38,977 nt of DNA from Nitrososphaerota archaeon (GTDB lineage: Archaea; Thermoproteota; Nitrososphaeria; Nitrososphaerales; CADDZS01), in the NCBI GenBank assembly GCA_027314685.1, contig DAHVAI010000152.1, positions 1-38,977 of the forward strand, given 5' to 3'. The notes below the pieces were generated by a model. The model ran no database searches and was not told where the DNA came from. It saw only the letters and a list, made by a program, of their open reading frames with translations. Shown here piece by piece: positions 1-7,624 of the stretch. Positions within the stretch are counted from its first letter, which is position 1. Each line of letters begins with the position of its first letter. Both the position numbers and the translations under genes were made by a program.

Positions 1-75
1 GTAGACTCCGAAACCCTGTAGATTGGTGAAAAAAAGCGATGCTAAATGAGTAACCACTGAGGGTCTATTCAGTGG

Positions 76-351
76 CTATTGTATCGTTTGTGGTACTGCC
101 ATCACGTTCTCGGGCTCTCGAAGAGGGTTCGATTGTTTGACATTCCTTTCTTTTCTAACCTGCTCCCCTCTGGAAAGTCCACCCTTACGCGCTATAATTG
201 ACCGCAATTCAGGAGAAACAGCTTGCAGTCCTCGAACTTTGTGTAGTGCGTTTCCTCCGGCTTGCGCGACCCGGTGTCTTACTTCCGAAGTGCAAGAAGC
301 TAATCCGCGCTTTCCTTTCCCTTCGATTAGAGCTTTCAATCTATACGTCAC
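76..351 (-). CDS. KGG-motif small stress-type protein
   Basis: A 91-residue basic protein with two related units of the form RGL-x(6 to 9)-R-x-x-A-x-x-GG: 'EVRHRVAQAGGNA' near residues 23-35 and 'ELRSIIARKGGLSRG' near residues 48-62. This spacing matches the small KGG-repeat (YciG/Con-10-like) general-stress proteins, whose biochemical role is unknown. The first start codon in the frame is GTG at 351; no ATG lies before the repeats, so the N-terminus is uncertain. The C-terminal 20 residues resemble no motif I know. The opposite strand also has an open frame here, but it has no recognisable motif. Confidence 0.65.
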   Translation of the reverse strand: MTYRLKALIEGKGKRGLASCTSEVRHRVAQAGGNALHKVRGLQAVSPELRSIIARKGGLSRGEQVRKERNVKQSNPLREPENVMAVPQTIQ

Positions 352-456
352 GCTAAATAGATTATCAGCTTCGGTGAATTTACTGCTTTTGGGTCAAAGC
401 TCAAAGTTTCAGAGTCTTGATAAGCTAGATTGTTTGCAATTCGGTAGAGATAAAGT

Positions 457-867
457 TCACTCTTGTTCTACGATCAGATGAATTCCTCGCATTGCTGTTA
501 CTATGGCATTAGTACCTTCTTTGATTGTTGAGCTTTGTTCTGTTCTCGCAGACCAGGTTTCGTAACCAAGCTTACCCCAATCAGTGTAGAGTCTAACGAC
601 GCCCGCTTCGGATTTGCTGATGTGCTTTACAACGTAGCATTTCTTTCCTACGATTTGGACGCGCTCTATGTTTTCGATTTTTATTACTTCTACTAACTTC
701 ACGACAAATATCACGACGGCAGCCATAATCGGAAGTATCACGATATACCTGAATCCGAATTTGAAAAGTAAAACAGCCATGATGCCTAACAATCCAAAGA
801 TTGCCAATGATCCTGGACCAAATCTAGTCCAAGAAAACAACGACGCGTATTCCTCGGTCTTGCTCAA
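457..867 (-). CDS. NfeD-like membrane protein with C-terminal OB-fold
   Basis: 136 residues. Two hydrophobic segments (about residues 17-37 and 41-62) are followed by a soluble domain. Its pattern, G-x-V-R-L-Y-x-x-W-G-K-L-G-Y-E-T-W-S-A-R then I-K-E-G and V-x-A-x-x-G-x-x-L-x-V, is that of the NfeD C-terminal beta-barrel. NfeD-type proteins partner with SPFH/stomatin proteins or membrane proteases in membrane quality control; neither partner is visible in this window. It has the length of the short NfeD form, which lacks the ClpP-like protease domain. The ATG start fits the domain layout. Confidence 0.7.
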   Translation of the reverse strand: MSKTEEYASLFSWTRFGPGSLAIFGLLGIMAVLLFKFGFRYIVILPIMAAVVIFVVKLVEVIKIENIERVQIVGKKCYVVKHISKSEAGVVRLYTDWGKLGYETWSARTEQSSTIKEGTNAIVTAMRGIHLIVEQE

Positions 868-988
868 TCCTTGTTAATCACCACGTGTTCTAAGAATCAT
901 TAACACGATAGAGTCTAGAAGCAGATCGTAATACAATTTGTAGCACAATCATCATCGCTCCGGAATTTCCGAAGATATTTTCAGCCGA

Positions 989-1291
989 TCACTTCTTAAC
1001 CATCAATCCCAGAAAGAAGAGTGTTAATATCACCAGGTCCATGCCAAGTGAAGCCAATTCTTCAGTTTGAGCTGTCCAATTCAATACCCAGACGCCGAAA
1101 TGTTCGAAAAGTATCTTCAGCCCAAAGAATCCGAATGCGCCAGATATTAGAAGCATTCTAAAAAGCCCCGTCTTTCTGTACGAAACAACAGATACACCTA
1201 GTAGCGCGATACAAATCAGGAGAACAAAAACGCTAAGCACTTGATCCAAGCTAAAAGGTGAGCTTGAAATAACTAGAGAGGTCACAGCCAA
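989..1291 (-). CDS. Three-TM small membrane protein paired with a winged-helix regulator
   Basis: The likely start is TTG at 1291, 4 nt past the stop of the upstream regulator and preceded by GAGAGG, which could serve as a Shine-Dalgarno element; GTG at 1285 is the alternative. Starts further upstream would put regulator-overlapping sequence into the N-terminus. The product is about 100 residues with three or four hydrophobic segments and a basic Y-R-K-T-G-L loop after the first. It resembles the small archaeal membrane proteins (DUF7521-like) found beside winged-helix genes; that family name is from memory. The overlapping arrangement implies translational coupling, so it probably forms a membrane-linked regulatory pair with its neighbour. 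A second such pair lies at 13.8-14.5 kb. Confidence 0.6.
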   Translation of the reverse strand: MAVTSLVISSSPFSLDQVLSVFVLLICIALLGVSVVSYRKTGLFRMLLISGAFGFFGLKILFEHFGVWVLNWTAQTEELASLGMDLVILTLFFLGLMVKK

Positions 1292-1295
1292 GGGA

Positions 1296-1856
1296 CTAAG
1301 GCCTCTCTTTTTGGTTATCTGAAGACATTTCCAGAACAATATCTGTGAGCTTGCTCGATAGCTTCTCCCAGAACGTTGGATGGTAACTCCTGACAAATCT
1401 CTCTATAGATGCTTCGTTTCCAACAACCCTGTACGTAACCTGTCTCCCATCCTTGGTTCTCGAAACGATTCCTAGGTCAGCCAACCGCTTCATGTGCCAC
1501 GATATAGTCGCAGGTGTCAACTTCACCAACTTGGCTAATTGATTCTGAGAAAGCGTGGGGTTCCTTATGATGTGAATTAAAATTTCTCTTTGCGATTCAG
1601 TTGACAGAGCAGCAAGGATTGCAGTCTCATCTTGGGCGTATACACCCGTCGGGAAAAACACCTTGTACAGTCCATGTCTTGCTTCGCATATCCTTCCTTC
1701 CTTTTCCAGAACGTACAGGTTGTATTGCAGATCACCATTGCCAAGCTTAAGCTCCCTGGCAATCTTACGAAGGTGATCTCCGGGGTGTGCTTTTACATAT
1801 TCTAGGATAAGATCACGCGTGCTTTGAAGCGCCGATTTGCGATCCTCCCCTTCCAA
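1296..1856 (-). CDS. Tandem winged-helix (ArsR-type) transcriptional regulator
   Basis: 186 residues with two winged-helix units. The first (about residues 13-70) reads 'HPGDHLRKIARELKLGNGDL' and then a wing around G-R-I-C. The second (about 80-150) has the ArsR-like core 'SQNQLAKLVKLTPATISWHM', with a K-D-G-R-Q-V-T-Y-R-V wing. No metal-binding cysteine pair is visible, so the signal is unknown. The first gene of a two-gene unit with the small membrane protein downstream; the partner may sense or hold the regulator at the membrane (inference). The start is ATG at 1856. Confidence 0.75.
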   Translation of the reverse strand: MEGEDRKSALQSTRDLILEYVKAHPGDHLRKIARELKLGNGDLQYNLYVLEKEGRICEARHGLYKVFFPTGVYAQDETAILAALSTESQREILIHIIRNPTLSQNQLAKLVKLTPATISWHMKRLADLGIVSRTKDGRQVTYRVVGNEASIERFVRSYHPTFWEKLSSKLTDIVLEMSSDNQKERP

Positions 1857-2194
1857 ATCACACCATCAGATATTTTGAGAAATCCTATTGGACACATATG
1901 TATTGCGGCGCTTGAGCTGGATTAGTTTCGATGTTATTGAACGATATGAGCGACTGAAAGAAATGCTACGACATTAAGCAATCCGATTCTTCAAAGAGCC
2001 ATGCTCAATTTCTAAACGCAATTTTCTCCAAAGAGTACGAATGCAAGCTTTGCAATACCTGTTTGACGCTGATTTCAATATATAGTTTTGATCCTCATCA
2101 AACATCTCCTTACAGAATTTCTGAAACGAGATGGCCTATTATTCTCGCAAATTTACGCAATGCCTATAATCGCCGTCAAGCGCATCTTGTCCAA
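1857..2194. other. Divergent intergenic region between the regulator and the aminopeptidase
   Basis: About 340 bases between two divergent genes. An open frame in phase with the aminopeptidase begins at 2063, but its residues have no family character, and a TATA-like element sits inside it. I see no RNA gene, repeat or other open frame that I can support. Confidence 0.4.
2163..2171 (+). promoter_or_regulatory. TATA-like element of the M1 aminopeptidase gene
   Basis: CCTATAATC is centred about 28 nt before ATG 2195. That is the archaeal TATA-to-start distance for a leaderless transcript and is the main reason for preferring 2195 over the longer frame from 2063. Confidence 0.4.
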
Positions 2195-4588
2195 ATGCCA
2201 CGATCATTCGTACTTCCGGGCCAGCCGAGGAGGTACCCTAGAGAGTTTGAGTTCAAGATAGAACACCTGAAGCTCGAAATAGAGCCTTTTTTCGAATCCC
2301 AAAGAATAAGCGCGAAGACTACTTACAAGATTCGACCACTGCGAGATGCAATTTGTTCACTGACACTGGATGCTGTTGATCTGGAATTCAAGCACGTCCG
2401 AGTGAATGGGAAAGATGCCAACTTCGAGACGCTCCATAAATCAGTAAGTATAGATCTCGGATTTGATCTTGAATCTACTGCCATCTTGGAGATAGAATAC
2501 AATGCTTCGCCGAAGAAAGGATTGTACTTCCGAGGCCCGACCAAGACTGATCCGAGCAGGGTTCTGCATTTGTTCACTCAGGGTCAAGCTGAGGACTCAA
2601 AGCACTGGTATCCGACTTACGACTATCCAAACATGCGATTTACTTCTGAGATACACGTCACAGCTCCGGAGAAAATGCTCGTGGTCGCAAACGGAAAGTT
2701 AGTCTCAAACGAGGTGAAAGGATCAAAACGATTGTGGCATTTTTCGCAAGAAGTACCTCATCCATCGTATCTGCTCTCTGTCATCGTGGGAGATTATCAG
2801 AAAATCTCTGCAGAGCACGATGGCATTTCCGTTGAGTATTACCTCCCAGAAAATAGAGCTAAAGACGCGGCGCGCTCTTTTGGAAAGACTCCGAATATGC
2901 TAGACTTTTTCGGCAAAGTGACTGGACAAAAATATCCATACCCAAAGTACGCTCAGACTGTTGTTTCTGACTTTATGTTCGGTGGTATGGAAAATATATC
3001 TGCGACAACTCTCACGGACAGGACACTCCACGATGAAAGAGCTCATCTCGATTTTCAGAGCGAGAACTTGGTTTCGCACGAGCTAGCACACCAGTGGTTT
3101 GGCGATTATCTCACATGCAAAGACTGGTCGCACGCTTGGTTGAACGAGGGGTTTGCAACATACTTCAACGCACTCTTTAGAGAATTTGACGAGGGATGGG
3201 AAGATTTCCAGTATTCTATGCTGCAGAACTTTGAGAAGCTCTCGGACGACATAAATGACAGGTACCACCGGCGAATAGTAGAAGACAGGTACTGGGATCC
3301 GGATGAGCTATTTGACTCACACACTTACGAGAAGGGTTCGTGGGTGCTCAACGCGATCAGAGGTGTGGTTGGCGACGAGTTCTTCTGGAAGGCAATACAG
3401 CTCTACGTACAAAATTGCAAACTATCGAGCGTTGAGACGAGCGATTTCCGCAAGTCGCTGGAAAAAGTGAGCGGGCTTGATTTTGAAAGGTTCTTTGACG
3501 AGTGGCTCTACAGTCCAGGCTTTCCCGATTACGTCGTGGACTACTCATTTGACGAGAAGGCCTTGACTGCAAGGCTAGACGTGGAACAAACAAACGTAGG
3601 CGTGGACGACATACCTTTGTTCACAACCCCAATCGAGGTTGTATTCCACCTCAATAGCGGAATCATTAGCAAAAAAATCTCAGTTTCTGACAAGAAATCC
3701 TCGTTCTTCTTTCGACTTTCATCGAGGCCACTGAACATCAGCTTCGATCCAAAGAACTGGATTCTGAAGAAACTAAAATTCAGAAAGCCAAAGGAGATGC
3801 TACTCCACCAGCTTGTAAATGATGAGAACTCGATGGAGCGCATCAGGGCAGCTCAGGATCTATCAGAATACAAGACTTTGGATGTGATTCAGGCGCTCGG
3901 GAAGTGCGTGGACACCGACGGATTCTGGGGGGTGAGGCTAGAAGCCGCGAAGTACTTGGGGAAGATAGGAACGAAGGATGCGTTGGAGGCACTACTCTTG
4001 AGAAAGAATCACAAAGATCACAAGGCAAGGCGTGGAGTCGCAAAGGGACTGCAATACTTTGCAAACCTCGAAGAAAGCGGCAGGGCTGTGGACTCGCTCA
4101 TATATTTCCTCAACAACGATGAATCGTATTACACCCGAGCTTACGCAGCTAACTCGCTGGGGTTCTATGCGAATTCTGAGAAAGCATACACATCGCTGGT
4201 CGAGGCACTGAAACAGGATTCAATGAACGATCAGATAAGATATAGAGCATTCTTGGGATTTGTTGAAATGAAAAACGCAAGGGCGTTGCCACTGGCAATT
4301 GATTATCTGAAGATTGGAAAGGAGTTCCAAGGAAGAAACGCCGCCGCCTATGCCGTTGGAAAACTGGGTCGTGGGAATCCGGAGGCTCTGAATGCGCTTT
4401 TGTCAATGAAGGACATTGATGAGTTTAGGGTTAGGGCAGAATCTGCTTTCTCCATATCTTACCTCGAAGATCCAAGCGTCATTCCGCAACTTGAAACTTG
4501 GCTATCGCAGGATGCCTCGGGGTATGTGAGAAGGCGCCTGCGAGAGACCATAAACATCCTCAGAAAACTTATAAATTCCAAGTCTTAG
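2195..4588 (+). CDS. M1-family zinc aminopeptidase with C-terminal HEAT-like repeats
   Basis: A 797-residue gluzincin aminopeptidase that would trim peptides released by the proteasome or taken up by the cell. Numbered from ATG 2195, the exopeptidase motif GGMEN is at about residues 263-267. The zinc site HELAH is at 295-299, with the third ligand in NEGF at 318, an exact HExxH-x18-E spacing. The N-terminal beta-domain precedes it. From about residue 545 to the end the sequence turns into helical HEAT-like repeats ('VRLEAAKYLGKIGTKDAL', 'VRAESAFSISYLEDPSV') in place of the usual ERAP-type C-domain. The 44 extra residues of the longer frame have no family character. No signal peptide is visible, so it is probably cytosolic. 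Confidence 0.92.
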   Translation: MPRSFVLPGQPRRYPREFEFKIEHLKLEIEPFFESQRISAKTTYKIRPLRDAICSLTLDAVDLEFKHVRVNGKDANFETLHKSVSIDLGFDLESTAILEIEYNASPKKGLYFRGPTKTDPSRVLHLFTQGQAEDSKHWYPTYDYPNMRFTSEIHVTAPEKMLVVANGKLVSNEVKGSKRLWHFSQEVPHPSYLLSVIVGDYQKISAEHDGISVEYYLPENRAKDAARSFGKTPNMLDFFGKVTGQKYPYPKYAQTVVSDFMFGGMENISATTLTDRTLHDERAHLDFQSENLVSHELAHQWFGDYLTCKDWSHAWLNEGFATYFNALFREFDEGWEDFQYSMLQNFEKLSDDINDRYHRRIVEDRYWDPDELFDSHTYEKGSWVLNAIRGVVGDEFFWKAIQLYVQNCKLSSVETSDFRKSLEKVSGLDFERFFDEWLYSPGFPDYVVDYSFDEKALTARLDVEQTNVGVDDIPLFTTPIEVVFHLNSGIISKKISVSDKKSSFFFRLSSRPLNISFDPKNWILKKLKFRKPKEMLLHQLVNDENSMERIRAAQDLSEYKTLDVIQALGKCVDTDGFWGVRLEAAKYLGKIGTKDALEALLLRKNHKDHKARRGVAKGLQYFANLEESGRAVDSLIYFLNNDESYYTRAYAANSLGFYANSEKAYTSLVEALKQDSMNDQIRYRAFLGFVEMKNARALPLAIDYLKIGKEFQGRNAAAYAVGKLGRGNPEALNALLSMKDIDEFRVRAESAFSISYLEDPSVIPQLETWLSQDASGYVRRRLRETINILRKLINSKS

Positions 4589-4600
4589 GGCGGAATTTGA

Positions 4601-5260
4601 TCAGCTAGACAGATCGTCGGAACCGAGCGGCGATGGCAGTCTGTAAAAATCCTCACTCTTCTTTTCCAAGACGTTTTTGGAGACAAGGTTGTTACACGCC
4701 TTCTCGACCTCGTCGGGATCAAGGTCGAGGCTGTATTTCTTCTCGATTTCGGATTCAATTTCAAACACGCCTTTTTCCTGAAGATCTGAAAGTGATTCGA
4801 CGATCCTACCTTCGAGAGAATTCTTATCCGGTAGCCAAGACGGAACCTTTGGTACGATTCTTCCTGACTTTAGACCCTCAATAACTCCTGCCCAATCGTT
4901 CAAGTTCTTCTTTCTGCCACCTGTAATCGTCTGGATGTATTCGGCTTCTGTCTCGCCAGTGTCTGATTGGTACCTCACCTTTAAGTTCGGGTTTGTCATT
5001 AGACCCTTGCTACCCTTGGTGGACACTATCTTCTGAAGCTGAATGGAAAGGTTTGCAGGATTATTAGCGACAGAGTCCAAATTCTTGACATCAGCATATC
5101 TCAGGCTATCCAACCCGTCCATGAAAGCTTCCTCAGTGTTAGCAGCAACGAACATGAGTCTATTGTTCGTGAGAACAAGAGTTCCCTGCACTTCTCTCCC
5201 GATTCCAGCCTTGCTCAATACGCTCTGCTCTTGGGCCAGAATTGACTCTTTACTTGACAA
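4601..5260 (-). CDS. PH/GRAM-like domain protein, function unknown
   Basis: 219 residues. The first part has the pattern of a bacterial PH/GRAM-like domain (L-V-L-T-N-N-R-L-M-F-V at about residues 28-38, then alternating beta-strands). The last 70 residues are charged and helical ('IVESLSDLQEKGVFEIESEI', 'PDEVEKACNNLVSKNVLE') and look like a winged-helix module. The start is TTG at 5260, with GAGGT about 8 nt upstream as a plausible ribosome binding site. It converges on the aminopeptidase gene, with 12 nt between stops. I know no function; a membrane- or ligand-sensing adaptor is only a guess. Confidence 0.65.
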   Translation of the reverse strand: MSSKESILAQEQSVLSKAGIGREVQGTLVLTNNRLMFVAANTEEAFMDGLDSLRYADVKNLDSVANNPANLSIQLQKIVSTKGSKGLMTNPNLKVRYQSDTGETEAEYIQTITGGRKKNLNDWAGVIEGLKSGRIVPKVPSWLPDKNSLEGRIVESLSDLQEKGVFEIESEIEKKYSLDLDPDEVEKACNNLVSKNVLEKKSEDFYRLPSPLGSDDLSS

Positions 5261-5356
5261 CGAATTACCTCGTTTTCAACTTGACTTGCCGAACCATTTA
5301 AGCGAGACTCTGGCTAATGGGCGGAAGATTCTGCCATCTTTCGAAAGTGACTGCCA

Positions 5357-6784
5357 CTAGTGATTCTCGGTTATGAGCTTCTCAAGCTCAGCCTCGCTCA
5401 CCGCGCCTATCCTGCTGAACGAGGGATTCGAGTTCGTGAACATGACATACGCTGGAATCGAGGAGATGTGATATCTGGATGCAAGATCTCCATGATCTTC
5501 AATGTTCACTTTGCCGAATGTGATCGAAGCATGCTTGTCTGCGATCCGCTCGATAAGTGGATCCATACTCAAGCAATTGTGAACGACAGCGTTTGATACA
5601 AGATACGTGTTGTCCGTAGTCTCCACGTTGTAGACGGTCCCACTGTACTTGGTCCGTTCTAATTTTCTTATCGGCACGGCAATATGATCGCTAAAAACCT
5701 TGCTAAAAGTACCGTGGATCGAATAGGACACGACATACGATATCTTTTGATTAAACTTCCTACTTTGGATACTCCCAGTCGCGTTAATCTTTCTTTCATT
5801 TACAGTAACTGGAGTTCCCAACCGAGCAAACAAGAGCTGAATTTGCATTGCAAGAATCTTGGAAACAGTTGATACAGAAATTATCGTTTTTTCTTTGGAT
5901 CTGTATGCAGGAGCGCAGTTATAATTGATGGAACCATCTCCTGCCAAGTATCCATCAATGAACGATTTGATCACATTCAGATTGCTGTGATACAAAAGAA
6001 AGTCGGGAACTCTCTTGTTCGCGGCCACTCTTCCAAACCATTCGGGAAAGACGCGGCTCAGAATACGAGAGTACATGATTATGCGCAAACCATGCTGTTC
6101 CTCTTTTTTGACGGAACGCGAAGAGTAACCGAGATTGTGTAAAATTCTAACCAACCTTTCTTCAATTTCACCTTCGTTGATGTTAAGATCAAACTGTGGT
6201 CCGTCAACTGTTGAGGAGCCTTCTGCAACATACAGACCAAAGAGCCACGAAGCTTCCTCGTTAAGCGGTATTGAAAAAGGCACATGCTTTGCTTTGACCA
6301 TGTTGCGGTCTCTTTCGTTGATAAATTCGTGAAAATCGATGAATTCTTCGTCAAAAGTGCCCTTTATTCGGGGAATGAGCAAATAGTCCCCGTCAGTACC
6401 AAGGGTCTTCATGTGAAGATCCTTGGCCTCCTTCCAAGATGGTTCAGAGAGACTGATGACCTTCTCGTCTCGCGATACTGAGCTTCTGGTCAAAATCGGA
6501 TGTTCCGGGGTTGTCTCGAATGGGAGCATCCCGCTAGCCTTGATTCGAATCATCGATCCATTATAATGGCGGCTCATCACTTCGGTTATGCGGTTTAGTC
6601 TTGTAAAGCCCACAGTTCTGGAATCCACTCTGCATTCACATATGGGCTTGTTATCACCTAGTAGAATTGCATCGGGTTTCACACAGGGTTTGCACCAAGG
6701 AGCCCAGAAATCAACGAACACTTTTTTCGACGTCTTCAACATTCTATCAAAATTCTGACTGGTTAATTCAACTACCTTGGACAA
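5357..6784 (-). CDS. Thioredoxin interrupted by an intein with homing endonuclease
   Basis: The 475-residue precursor contains two thioredoxin halves. Residues 1-33 give the first beta-alpha-beta part ending F-W-A-P-W-C-K-P. Residues 404-475 begin C-L-S-M-D and contain the cis-proline segment 'ISSIPAYVMF' and the usual C-terminal helix. Joined, they make a 105-residue thioredoxin with a WCKPC active site, the normal family length. The 370 residues between are an intein (separate entry). Thioredoxin reduces protein disulfides in the cytosol. The start is TTG at 6784, with AT-rich TATA-like sequence upstream. No thioredoxin reductase gene is nearby. Confidence 0.93.
   Translation of the reverse strand: MSKVVELTSQNFDRMLKTSKKVFVDFWAPWCKPCVKPDAILLGDNKPICECRVDSRTVGFTRLNRITEVMSRHYNGSMIRIKASGMLPFETTPEHPILTRSSVSRDEKVISLSEPSWKEAKDLHMKTLGTDGDYLLIPRIKGTFDEEFIDFHEFINERDRNMVKAKHVPFSIPLNEEASWLFGLYVAEGSSTVDGPQFDLNINEGEIEERLVRILHNLGYSSRSVKKEEQHGLRIIMYSRILSRVFPEWFGRVAANKRVPDFLLYHSNLNVIKSFIDGYLAGDGSINYNCAPAYRSKEKTIISVSTVSKILAMQIQLLFARLGTPVTVNERKINATGSIQSRKFNQKISYVVSYSIHGTFSKVFSDHIAVPIRKLERTKYSGTVYNVETTDNTYLVSNAVVHNCLSMDPLIERIADKHASITFGKVNIEDHGDLASRYHISSIPAYVMFTNSNPSFSRIGAVSEAELEKLITENH
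5576..6685 (-). mobile_element. Intein (370 aa) with LAGLIDADG/DOD homing endonuclease, in thioredoxin
   Basis: The intein starts at Cys34 ('CVKPDAILLGD', block A). It has block B 'TTPEHPILTR' with the conserved T-x-x-H, and ends in V-V-H-N, giving the penultimate His and terminal Asn. The +1 residue is Cys. Two dodecapeptide motifs of a DOD homing endonuclease are present, 'LFGLYVAEG' and 'IDGYLAGDG', both with an acidic residue in the catalytic position. All splicing residues are intact, so splicing and homing both look possible. Cys34 is the intein nucleophile and replaces the second Cys of the CxxC motif until ligation supplies the extein Cys. Confidence 0.93.
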
Positions 6785-6820
6785 GATGAGGCTTAGGGAT
6801 GTTTAATCCTATTTTTAATG

Positions 6821-7261
6821 TTAGAGGTCTAGAAGAAATCTCATCGACACTCGATCTTTTTCTTGAAATATTTTCATGTCGTGATAAGTCGGAGCCTTGA
6901 TTGCAGTTTTTTGTTCGTGTTTTGCAGGATCGTATTTTTCCCCGAAGCAAGTTGCTTTCAGTTCAAAATCCTCTTTTCGTTTTGAAATTTTGCAAGAAAA
7001 TCTGGAAAAGAGCATTCCATCTGTGTCTTGGAGCGAAATTAATTCTTCAATCCAAGCATAGAGAAGAGATTCAAAGTCCTTTGCTTCGACGTTTACATCT
7101 ATCTGTGAAGCACCATTGATGCTCGAAAGACTCACCATTGTTTCTTCCGTCGCAAGAGCCGCGTTTTCAAAGGCCTCCTCCAGCGTTCTACCATACGCTT
7201 CGATCTCTGCGTCCGTCGTGTGCTCAAGGAACTTGAAACGGCGCTCGGAAGACTCTTCCAT
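6821..7261 (-). CDS. Archease
   Basis: 146 residues from ATG 7261. The family signature 'FLEHTTDAEIEAYG' is near residues 11-24, and the terminal 'KAPTYHDM' block precedes a short strand ending in L. Archease activates the RNA ligase RtcB, which in archaea joins tRNA exons after BHB endonuclease cleavage; it binds a metal through the conserved Asp and His residues. The frame can be extended 38 residues upstream, but those residues lack family character. The gene is 97 nt from, and divergent to, the three-intron tRNA-Ser, a fitting neighbour because that tRNA needs three ligations. Confidence 0.92.
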   Translation of the reverse strand: MEESSERRFKFLEHTTDAEIEAYGRTLEEAFENAALATEETMVSLSSINGASQIDVNVEAKDFESLLYAWIEELISLQDTDGMLFSRFSCKISKRKEDFELKATCFGEKYDPAKHEQKTAIKAPTYHDMKIFQEKDRVSMRFLLDL

Positions 7262-7365
7262 CTCAATCAATGCTCCCAGAATCAGTGATATTGTTCTTTG
7301 ACAAACGATTTTAAGCTCGCTTCCATGGCTCTTTCTAGAAGTGCCGGGGAGGCGTTTGCCGGGAT

Positions 7366-7382
7366 TATTATACAATCCCGAA
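7366..7382 (+). other. tRNA intron 1, between positions 8 and 9 (17 nt)
   Basis: BHB: the 4-bp helix is CGGG (7360-7363) with CCCG (7377-7380). The bulges are ATT (7364-7366) and AAG (7381-7383). Cleavage after the second base of each bulge removes exactly 17 nt and restores U8 and G9. Outer pairing is GC/GC and inner pairing ATT/AAT. Confidence 0.8.
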
Positions 7383-7404
7383 GGCAGAGTGGACTATTGC
7401 GCGG

Positions 7405-7426
7405 TTTCGACAAAATCGAAGCGTAG
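7405..7426 (+). other. tRNA intron 2, inside the anticodon stem between 29 and 30 (22 nt)
   Basis: BHB: the 4-bp helix is GCGC (7399-7402) with GCGT (7421-7424). The bulges are GGT (7403-7405) and AGG (7425-7427), with an inner stem TTCGA/TCGAA around a CAAAA loop. Cutting after the second base of each bulge joins CGG to GC and makes the perfect anticodon stem half CGGGC. Confidence 0.8.
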
Positions 7427-7434
7427 GCCTTGAG

Positions 7435-7448
7435 TCCCACCTAAGGAT
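7435..7448 (+). other. tRNA intron 3, canonical position 37/38 (14 nt)
   Basis: The intron lies just after the anticodon. The bulges AGT (7433-7435) and ATA (7447-7449) flank a weak helix CTTG/AAGG that forms only 3 of 4 pairs. The outer helix (CGGGC/GCCCG) exists only once intron 2 has been removed, so splicing may have to proceed in order. Confidence 0.7.
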
Positions 7449-7624
7449 AGCCCGTGGCCGTTCTACGGCCTCGTCGGTTCGAATCCGGCTCCCGGCGCCT
7501 TCAAAATCACCCATGATCTATCGCTTCCTTATTTAAAGCGGGTTCAGCAGGTCGGTTTTGCCCGTCTTTTGAGGTCATTCTAAATGATAAATGGCCGTAG
7601 TCTAGGAGGTCATGCGCAATTGCA

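Larger units (their letters stand above)
7358..7497 (+). tRNA. tRNA-Ser(UGA) with three introns
   Basis: A class II tRNA is split by three short introns (separate entries). The acceptor stem is GCCGGGA (7358-7364) with TCCCGGC (7490-7496), and discriminator G73 is at 7497. The D-arm is GCAG/TTGC, with a 9-nt loop containing G18-G19. After intron removal the anticodon stem is CGGGC/GCCCG and the loop CTTGAGA, giving anticodon UGA at 7431-7433. The long variable arm GGCCG-TTCTA-CGGCC identifies a serine (or leucine) tRNA. The T-arm is GTCGG-TTCGAAT-CCGGC. The mature length is 87 nt and every stem pairs fully, allowing G-U. CCA is not encoded. G73 agrees with serine identity. Confidence 0.9.

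Noticed and set aside
137..481. Plus-strand open frame of 114 codons over the KGG gene
   Set aside because: It is Leu/Ser/Cys-rich without domain character, while the opposite strand shows a repeated KGG pattern.
7343..7349. GCCGGGG as an alternative 5' acceptor strand of the tRNA
   Set aside because: It pairs less well (one G-U) and leaves no intron model with BHB geometry; GCCGGGA at 7358 pairs perfectly and gives a consistent intron.
7461..7467. TTCTACG read as an anticodon loop, which would make the RNA tRNA-Arg(UCU)
   Set aside because: That leaves only one base between the anticodon stem and T-stem. The hairpin fits the long variable arm of a class II tRNA, and intron removal elsewhere rebuilds a perfect Ser anticodon arm.
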